Source: Deltaproteobacteria bacterium
GTDB lineage: Bacteria; Desulfobacterota; Syntrophobacteria; BM002
Direction of reading: 5' to 3'
Assembly: GCA_020350905.1 (NCBI GenBank)
Contig: CP070843.1
Location: 2,325,550 to 2,344,815, forward strand
Length of the DNA stretch: 19,266 nt
Made by a program: the position numbers and the translations under genes. Below, one piece after another: positions 14,866-19,266 of this stretch. The notes beneath the pieces are model-generated. The model searched no databases and was not told the origin of the DNA. It worked only from the letters and a program-made list of their open reading frames with translations. Each line of letters starts with the position of its first letter. Position 1 is the first letter of the stretch.

Positions 14866-15259
14866 TAAAAGTTTCGTCGTCTCCGGCGCAGACGCTTCAT
14901 GTCAAAGTCTCTAAGATACGCGAAAGAACCGTTTTGGGCTTTTCGTATCTTGTTTCATCCAGAGCTTCGTAGTTATGCCTCCTGAGGTTAGCATAAGAGC
15001 TTGGTGGCAAGAAGATATGCATGATCCCAAGGGTAGTCAATACGCAAGACTACTAGATCAATAGGATTTTTATCGGAAGAGGAAAAAACTAATTGCGACT
15101 GTTGATATGCGAGATAGGGATGCAATATTCGGACTTCAGGCCGAGAGGTGCACTCTATCGCAAGAGAAATGGTTGCATCTCTCTCATAGCATGTTTATAA
15201 GAGCAGATATATACACAGAGTCTGGAAATGACACCTAAATAATTTTAGCGATTCAAAAG
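14866..15259. other. Intergenic region between divergent genes
   Basis: No convincing gene in about 390 bases. It must hold the promoter of the minus-strand cluster and that of the HEAT-like gene, though I cannot assign boxes. GATGCAA (15119-15125) and TTGCATC (15173-15179) form an inverted pair within a longer imperfect match. A stretch from ATG 14975 is open except for one TAG at 15062, but its translation does not look like a protein I know. Confidence 0.5.
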
Positions 15260-15955
15260 ATGGAGAAGCTTGATACAGAGTTGAAGGGCCGGGACTTCAG
15301 ACGCAAAGTCATTGATCTGCTGAAAGCAGACGATTTTGCTGAAGTATTGGAGATATTCCGTTCCTACCCTGCACGACGGGTGATCAATCCCCTGTTCTCC
15401 TGTTTGTGCAGCATCGAGCCTGAGATTAAATGGCGTGCCATCACTGCCCTGGGAGTGGTGGTGGCAAATCTTGCTCAAGACGACATGGAATCGGCCCGGG
15501 TGGTGATGCGGCGGATGATCTGGAACTTGAACGACGAGTCTGGTGGCATTGGCTGGGGTGTGCCGGAGACCATGGGTGAGGTCATGGCGAGGCACAAAGG
15601 GTTGGCCAGGGAATATGTAAATATTCTCGTATCATACATCCGCGAAGACGGCAATTTTATGGAACACGAACCTCTGCAGCAAGGTGTCCTGTGGGGACTG
15701 GGCAGACTAGCCCAACCAAGTCCCGAATTGCTGCAAAATGCAGTACCCCATCTGCACCCATTTCTGTCATCAGAGAATGCAACACTGAGGGGGTTGGCGG
15801 TTTGGATTTTAGGGTTGCTCGGTGGCCCGCGGCGCGAATCCGAGTTGGAATCTTTGTTGGAAGATGAGGCCGGGGTAATAATCTATCTTGATGGAACTGA
15901 GACGGTTTACCGGGTTAATGATTTAGCAAAAAGGGCACTTGCTGCAGATGTGTGA
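15260..15955 (+). CDS. HEAT-repeat-like conserved protein (DVU0298-type)
   Basis: A 231-residue, mostly helical soluble protein. Repeated helix pairs such as INPLFSCLCSIEPEIKWRAITALG, LLQNAVPHLHPFLSSENATLRGLAVWILGLLG and a central LNDESGGIGWGVPETMGE fit HEAT-like repeats. From memory, the NDESGGIGWG segment marks a family conserved in sulfate-reducing bacteria (the Desulfovibrio DVU0298 type), whose function is unknown to me. The ATG lacks a strong Shine-Dalgarno, although GATGGAGAAG overlaps it. ATGTGAG/CTCACAT (15955-15961, 15979-15985) directly after the stop could form a terminator hairpin. It lies between the divergent minus cluster and a PPOX flavin protein, with no obvious operon partner. 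Confidence 0.75.
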   Translation: MEKLDTELKGRDFRRKVIDLLKADDFAEVLEIFRSYPARRVINPLFSCLCSIEPEIKWRAITALGVVVANLAQDDMESARVVMRRMIWNLNDESGGIGWGVPETMGEVMARHKGLAREYVNILVSYIREDGNFMEHEPLQQGVLWGLGRLAQPSPELLQNAVPHLHPFLSSENATLRGLAVWILGLLGGPRRESELESLLEDEAGVIIYLDGTETVYRVNDLAKRALAADV

Positions 15956-16050
15956 TGTGAGCACCTTCAATCTCAAATCTCACATGATATGTCTTCTGAC
16001 CGATATGGTTTAGTTAATGGACAAGCCTTAATGATAGAGGAGGTACAAAA

Positions 16051-16431
16051 ATGAAACTGAAAGACTATTTTGAATCTGTCAAAGGTCGCGGCGTGTTGGC
16101 TACGGCCGATGCAGATGGCAGGGTGGATGCTGCTATTTACGCCACTCCACATTTCATTGACGATGAGACGATTGCTTTCATCATGCGTGACCGCTTGACC
16201 CATCACAACCTGCAATCTAATTCTCATGCAGCTTACCTGTTCATGGAATCAGGAGGAGGCTTTGCAGGAAAGAGACTTTTTCTCACCAAGACGAGAGAAG
16301 AGCAGGACAGTGAGCTTCTCTATTCACTGCGAAGAAAGAGATATTCTAGCGATGAAAAGGAGTCGAAATTTTTAGTTTTTTTCCAAATCGATAAAGTCCT
16401 GCCACTCATTGGGGCTGGAGACGGTAAATAG
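16051..16431 (+). CDS. Pyridoxamine 5'-phosphate oxidase-family (split-barrel flavin) protein
   Basis: A 126-residue protein. It begins KDYFESVKGRGVLATADADGRVDAAIYATPHF, the typical first strands of the FMN-binding split barrel of the PPOX-like superfamily, and continues with AFIMRDRLTHHNLQSNSHAAYLFME, where members contact the flavin. It is shorter than true PdxH and lacks its signature, so it is probably a flavin reductase-like or heme/flavin-binding member of unknown substrate. AGGAGG lies 7 bases before the ATG. Its neighbours are the HEAT-like gene and the glutaredoxin/FTR pair, all on the same strand but separated by gaps of about 95-150 bases. Confidence 0.82.
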   Translation: MKLKDYFESVKGRGVLATADADGRVDAAIYATPHFIDDETIAFIMRDRLTHHNLQSNSHAAYLFMESGGGFAGKRLFLTKTREEQDSELLYSLRRKRYSSDEKESKFLVFFQIDKVLPLIGAGDGK

Positions 16432-16581
16432 GCTAACCACATTTTGGGGTGTCGCAAGCTTTCGTACCAGATTCTTGTCAGGAGCAGCGAGAAGTCAGTT
16501 GCCTTTGTGAGTGACCTATGTCAAAATTCCAGTCAGTAAGCCTCTGAACCACAACAGATGATTGAAAAGAAAGGATGTGTT

Positions 16582-16836
16582 ATGGCGGAAGATTCTGTAA
16601 CGATGTATTCACTCAGCACCTGCAGTCATTGTAAATCGGTCAAGAGATTACTCGACGAGTGCACAATTCAGTATGAATTCACCGACGTAGACCTGCTTAA
16701 GGGTAAAGAGCGTAAAGCCATCCTGGAAGATGTGAAAAAGTTCAATCCAAATTGTTCGTTTCCTACCATTATTATTGGTGAAAAGGTCATCGTCGGATAC
16801 AAGGAACAAGAGATTAAAGAAGCTCTGGGATTATAA
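16582..16836 (+). CDS. Glutaredoxin-family thiol-disulfide protein
   Basis: An 84-residue thioredoxin-fold protein with active site Cys14-Ser-His-Cys17 and the cis-proline segment SFPTIIIGEKVIVGY (Pro61), the hallmarks of glutaredoxin/NrdH-like proteins. A third cysteine, Cys58, sits just before the cis-proline loop. The chosen ATG has AAAGGA 6 bases upstream; an in-frame ATG at 16558 would add eight residues. Only two bases separate its stop from the next ATG, which encodes a ferredoxin-thioredoxin reductase catalytic subunit. The two are therefore very probably co-translated, and the reductase probably reduces this glutaredoxin using ferredoxin electrons instead of glutathione or NADPH. Confidence 0.92.
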   Translation: MAEDSVTMYSLSTCSHCKSVKRLLDECTIQYEFTDVDLLKGKERKAILEDVKKFNPNCSFPTIIIGEKVIVGYKEQEIKEALGL

Positions 16837-16838
16837 TA

Positions 16839-17171
16839 ATGGACATTGAAAAACTGTATGAGATGTTACGGAAGGTGCAAGAGCCCAAAGGTTACTATTT
16901 CAGTAATGACAAAGAGAGAACCTTTGAACTGCTAGAAGGTCTTTTGCAAAACAAGGAGCGCTATGGCTTTATGGCGTGTCCCTGTAGGTTGGCAAGCGGT
17001 GACCGAGAATGGGATAAAGACATCATTTGTCCGTGCGTCTACCGTGAGCCTGACGTGGAGGAATACGGCAGTTGCTACTGCAACCTCTATGTCAGCCAAG
17101 AATGGAATCAAGGGAAGATTCCGCACGCCCATGTCCCGGAGCGAAGGCCGCCGGAAAAGATTCGTTTCTGA
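16839..17171 (+). CDS. ftrB: Ferredoxin-thioredoxin reductase, catalytic subunit
   Basis: A 110-residue protein with the six conserved cysteines of the FTR catalytic chain in three CxC pairs: Cys47/Cys49 (ACPCR), Cys64/Cys66 (IICPCVYR) and Cys79/Cys81 (GSCYCNLY). These bind a [4Fe-4S] cluster next to a redox-active disulfide, letting one-electron ferredoxin reduce a two-electron thiol target. There is no variable subunit nearby, as is usual for non-photosynthetic anaerobes and archaea. It is tightly coupled to the glutaredoxin gene, its likely substrate. A hairpin (17199-17227) follows. Confidence 0.95.
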   Translation: MDIEKLYEMLRKVQEPKGYYFSNDKERTFELLEGLLQNKERYGFMACPCRLASGDREWDKDIICPCVYREPDVEEYGSCYCNLYVSQEWNQGKIPHAHVPERRPPEKIRF

Positions 17172-17198
17172 TAGAGTACTGACTTTGTGTCCGTTCCT

Positions 17199-17227
17199 GT
17201 GCCGCGATTCAAAGTGAACCGCGGCAC
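17199..17227 (+). terminator. Hairpin after the FTR gene
   Basis: GTGCCGCG (17199-17206) and CGCGGCAC (17220-17227) form a perfect 8-bp stem that continues inward through one mismatch to TTCA/TGAA around a 3-base loop. No clear T-run follows, so termination is likely but unproven. Confidence 0.55.
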
Positions 17228-17348
17228 CTTACCTCAAATATCCATCAAGTATCAAACCCACCCGCTAGCTAATTGTAGTCCCGGAAATCTGCTATTTTGG
17301 GCCAGGCCAGAGTTAAATTGCTTGGCGGGTAAACAGAGTGAGCTGTTT

Positions 17349-17449
17349 TGGAGTACTGGAGTATTGGAGTGTTGGCAAAAGCTAAAGCCCGAATTTCAAC
17401 TTGAATGAGTCCCTTCATTACTCCATTACTCCACCACTCCATCACTCCA
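17349..17449. repeat. 8-bp tandem units in inverted orientation
   Basis: Three tandem TGGAGTxx units (17349-17372) face four tandem AtnACTCC units (17417-17448), about 45 bases apart, so the arms are complementary and can form a hairpin in several registers. The rest of 17228-17602 has no gene that I can support; a minus-strand reading frame through the units gives a repetitive peptide and is an artefact. Confidence 0.75.
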
Positions 17450-17602
17450 GCAGACTGCCGCAAGGGGGAAAGAGCATTGAAGCCCCCTCAGGGTGCAGCC
17501 CAAAGCCGGGTCCTCAGAGCCCTGATTCTTTATTGATCACTGGGTTTATTGTGCAATCAGTGGTAGTTTGTCCAGCCATAGTGAATCTTTTCTGGGATTT
17601 GC

Positions 17603-18490
17603 ATGGAAATGATTAAAAGTAATAAAGCGATTATTTATATAAAGTTATTAGTAACTGCCATTCTTTGGGGGGGGACCTTCATTGCGGGGAGGGTAGTTGC
17701 AAGAGACGTTGGCCCCTTTTCTGCGGCTTTCCTTAGATTCGCTCTGGCCTGTATTTTCCTTCTCTTTATTACCTATAAGGCGGAAAACAGGCTTCCTCCG
17801 GTGAAAAAAGCACAAGTTATTCCTCTGATTCTGCTCGGAATGACCGGAGTTTTCTCATATAATGTCTTTTTCTTCAAGGGCCTCAAAATCATCCACGCCG
17901 GCAGAGCCTCCGTGATTATTGCCAGCAATCCAGTCTTTATTGCTCTTTTTGCTTCTTACCTTTTTAAAGAAAAATTGAGTTTGATCCAATTTGCCGGAAT
18001 TATCATTTCAGTAAGCGGAGCAATAGTTGTAATTTCAAGGGGGAATCCCATTGAAATTTTTAAGGGAAACATTGGCTTAGGTGAGGTCTTCATTTTTTGC
18101 TGTGTTATGAGTTGGGTGGCCTACTCCTTACTTGGCAAAGCAGTGATGAAAGACCTTTCTGCAGTGGTTTCAGTATCTTACTCCTCCGTGGTGGGCGCAG
18201 TTGGCTTGTCTATTCCAGCCTATCGAGAGGGTATCGTTCAGCATTTTTCTCATTATACTACAATAGAATGGTTAGGTATCTTTTACCTGGGATTTTTCGG
18301 CACAGTCCTCGGGTTTGTTTGGTATTACGAAGGAATAAGAGCTATTGGTGCCACAAAGGCAAGCCAATTTATTAATTTCGTGCCCATCAGTGCAGTTTTA
18401 CTCGCTTTCTTTTTGCTTGCAGAACCAATCACTTCTTCATTAGTGATTGGGACATTAATGGTTTGTGCTGGGGTTTACTTGACAAATTGA
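17603..18490 (+). CDS. EamA/DMT-family membrane transporter
   Basis: An inner-membrane protein of 295 residues with about ten hydrophobic helices arranged as two EamA repeats. The first repeat starts LLVTAILWGGTFIAGRVVARDVGPFSAAFLRF. The second begins near residue 155 (IGLGEVFIFCCVMSWVAYSLLGK) and ends with the usual FVPISAVLLAFFLLAEP segment. Members export amino acids, purines or other metabolites; the substrate here is unknown. The ATG at 17603 has no strong ribosome site (TTTGC precedes it), and an in-frame ATG at 17609 may be used instead. The gene is visibly more AT-rich than its neighbours, a weak sign of a different origin. A class III aminotransferase gene follows about 200 bases later. 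Confidence 0.88.
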   Translation: MEMIKSNKAIIYIKLLVTAILWGGTFIAGRVVARDVGPFSAAFLRFALACIFLLFITYKAENRLPPVKKAQVIPLILLGMTGVFSYNVFFFKGLKIIHAGRASVIIASNPVFIALFASYLFKEKLSLIQFAGIIISVSGAIVVISRGNPIEIFKGNIGLGEVFIFCCVMSWVAYSLLGKAVMKDLSAVVSVSYSSVVGAVGLSIPAYREGIVQHFSHYTTIEWLGIFYLGFFGTVLGFVWYYEGIRAIGATKASQFINFVPISAVLLAFFLLAEPITSSLVIGTLMVCAGVYLTN

Positions 18491-18493
18491 AGC

Positions 18494-18592
18494 TCCCTGC
18501 CGCAAGCTGCAGGGAATCTTCGAAATGTAAGGTATTTATACCATTTTATTGTAGTTCGCTCGCTAACCCCGCAGCAAGCTACGGGGTTAGCG
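18494..18592. repeat. Pair of REP-like hairpins sharing a loop
   Basis: TCCCTGC and GCAGGGA (about 18495-18515) form one hairpin. CGCTAACCCCG (18561-18571) and CGGGGTTAGCG (18582-18592) form a second with a perfect 11-bp stem. Both loops contain GCAAGCT although the stems differ in sequence, which suggests one palindromic repeat class with compensated stems. The first lies 5 bases after the transporter stop and may also terminate it. Confidence 0.7.
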
Positions 18593-18694
18593 CTCGCTAG
18601 AGCATTTTCAACTTATGTCAGAAAAGGAATATAATGAATGGCAAGTACTAGCGATTTCCGTATTATCCCTTGACCTACTTCTGGAGAAATTGCC

Positions 18695-19266
18695 GTGAAA
18701 TATCCTCAGATCAAAAGCCCTCTACCCGGTCCGCGAGTAAGAGAACTCATAGATGTCGACCGCGAGTTCGTATCGCCCTCATATACCAGAATATATCCTC
18801 TTGTGGCTGAGTCTGCTCAAGGGTTATGGATTGATGACCCTGATGGCAATACTTTCCTCGATTTCACTTCAGGCATAGCAGTTTGCGGCACTGGGCATTG
18901 CCACCCAAGGGTTGTGGCAGCCATACGGAAGCAAGCGGACAGACTCCTCCACATGTCGGGTACCGATTTCTATTACACTCCCCAAATACTACTGTCACAA
19001 AAGCTTGCCAATCTCGCCCCCGGCCCCGGGGCCTACAAAGTCTATTTCGGCAACTCCGGCGCAGAAGCGGTTGAGGCTGCCTTCAAGTTGGCTCGCTGGC
19101 ACACCCGACGGGAGTTGAATCTGGCTTTTTTCGGTGCCTTCCACGGGCGCACCATGGGTGCTTTGTCCCTCACTGCGAGCAAAGCCATCCAAAAAAAGCA
19201 CTACAACCCTCTGGTGCCCGGGATCACCCACATTCCATATGGTTATTGCTACCGATGCCCTTATCA
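18695..19266 (+). CDS. Class III (PLP) aminotransferase, 5' part, cut by window end
   Basis: A GTG start with CTGGAGAAA 8-12 bases upstream opens a frame that runs off the window after 190 codons. It begins KYPQIKSPLPGPRVRELIDVD, then LWIDDPDGNTFLDFTSGIAVCGTGHCHPRVVAAI, the N-terminal pattern of acetylornithine/4-aminobutyrate-type aminotransferases. The PLP phosphate-binding segment YFGNSGAEAVEAAFKLAR is followed by FHGRTMGALSLTASK. The catalytic lysine lies beyond the window. The C-rich segment YGYCYRCPY near the end is seen in 4-aminobutyrate/2-aminoadipate-like members of anaerobes (from memory). The exact amino donor is unknown. The AT-rich transporter upstream could move a related metabolite, but they are not in one tight operon. 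Confidence 0.9.
   Translation, partial: MKYPQIKSPLPGPRVRELIDVDREFVSPSYTRIYPLVAESAQGLWIDDPDGNTFLDFTSGIAVCGTGHCHPRVVAAIRKQADRLLHMSGTDFYYTPQILLSQKLANLAPGPGAYKVYFGNSGAEAVEAAFKLARWHTRRELNLAFFGAFHGRTMGALSLTASKAIQKKHYNPLVPGITHIPYGYCYRCPY

Noticed and set aside
15111..15187. Inverted GATGCAA/TTGCATC as a small RNA or riboswitch
   Set aside because: The match is short and imperfect outside 7 bases, and there is no terminator T-run or known riboswitch core.
14975..15238. Possible short gene with an in-frame TAG at 15062 (pyrrolysine or pseudogene)
   Set aside because: No ribosome site, no recognisable family on either side of the TAG, and the length is within chance for intergenic DNA.
17269..17463. 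Minus-strand reading frame with repetitive Trp/Met/Val peptide
   Set aside because: It is the translation of the 8-bp tandem repeat, not a gene.
1..19266. tRNA, rRNA, CRISPR array or transposase gene
   Set aside because: I looked for cloverleaf ends, regular spaced direct repeats and transposase motifs and saw none; the repeats present are non-coding.

Overview
The window looks like the chromosome of a strictly anaerobic, probably sulfate-reducing or syntrophic bacterium of the Desulfobacterota (former Deltaproteobacteria). This is an inference from gene content: a two-iron desulfoferrodoxin, rubredoxin:oxygen oxidoreductase, several rubrerythrin-like proteins, ferredoxin-dependent 2-oxoacid oxidoreductase, ferredoxin-thioredoxin reductase, an octaheme cytochrome and a probable selenoprotein. 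No rRNA, tRNA, CRISPR array or transposase gene was seen.

Left part (1-8558, all + strand): an exported octaheme cytochrome c of the hydroxylamine oxidoreductase family; desulfoferrodoxin; a rubrerythrin-type diiron protein; a fused gamma-alpha plus beta 2-oxoacid:ferredoxin oxidoreductase; a 64-residue unknown protein; the flavodiiron oxygen reductase; a small Cys-rich rubredoxin; an iron-sulfur flavoprotein; and a flavodoxin. Together they read as low-potential electron supply (2-oxoacid oxidation, flavodoxin, rubredoxin) feeding O2, superoxide and peroxide removal.

Middle (8559-15259): a YyaL/SPATA20-type thioredoxin-domain protein and an 83-residue unknown on +, then a minus-strand cluster. 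In transcription order this cluster holds a broken peroxiredoxin, a small winged-helix protein, a FAD oxidoreductase resembling the domain often fused to SelD, a rhodanese-rubrerythrin fusion, and another ferritin-like protein. The rhodanese-rubrerythrin gene is the most striking item. Its catalytic cysteine codon is an in-frame TGA, the reading frame is intact on both sides, and a SECIS-like hairpin begins at the TGA. I read it as selenocysteine at the sulfurtransferase active site.

Right part (15260-19266, + strand): a HEAT-like conserved protein, a PPOX-family flavin protein, a tightly coupled glutaredoxin and ferredoxin-thioredoxin reductase catalytic subunit, a DMT-family exporter, and the 5' part of a class III aminotransferase cut by the window end.

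Intergenic DNA is rich in repeats. Three copies (41-157, 5443-5493, 11336-11519) of a MITE-like element share the terminus AGCCCGGATATTTCATGAAT but carry different interiors. There is also an 8-bp tandem unit repeated in both orientations (17349-17449) and a pair of REP-like hairpins (18494-18592).
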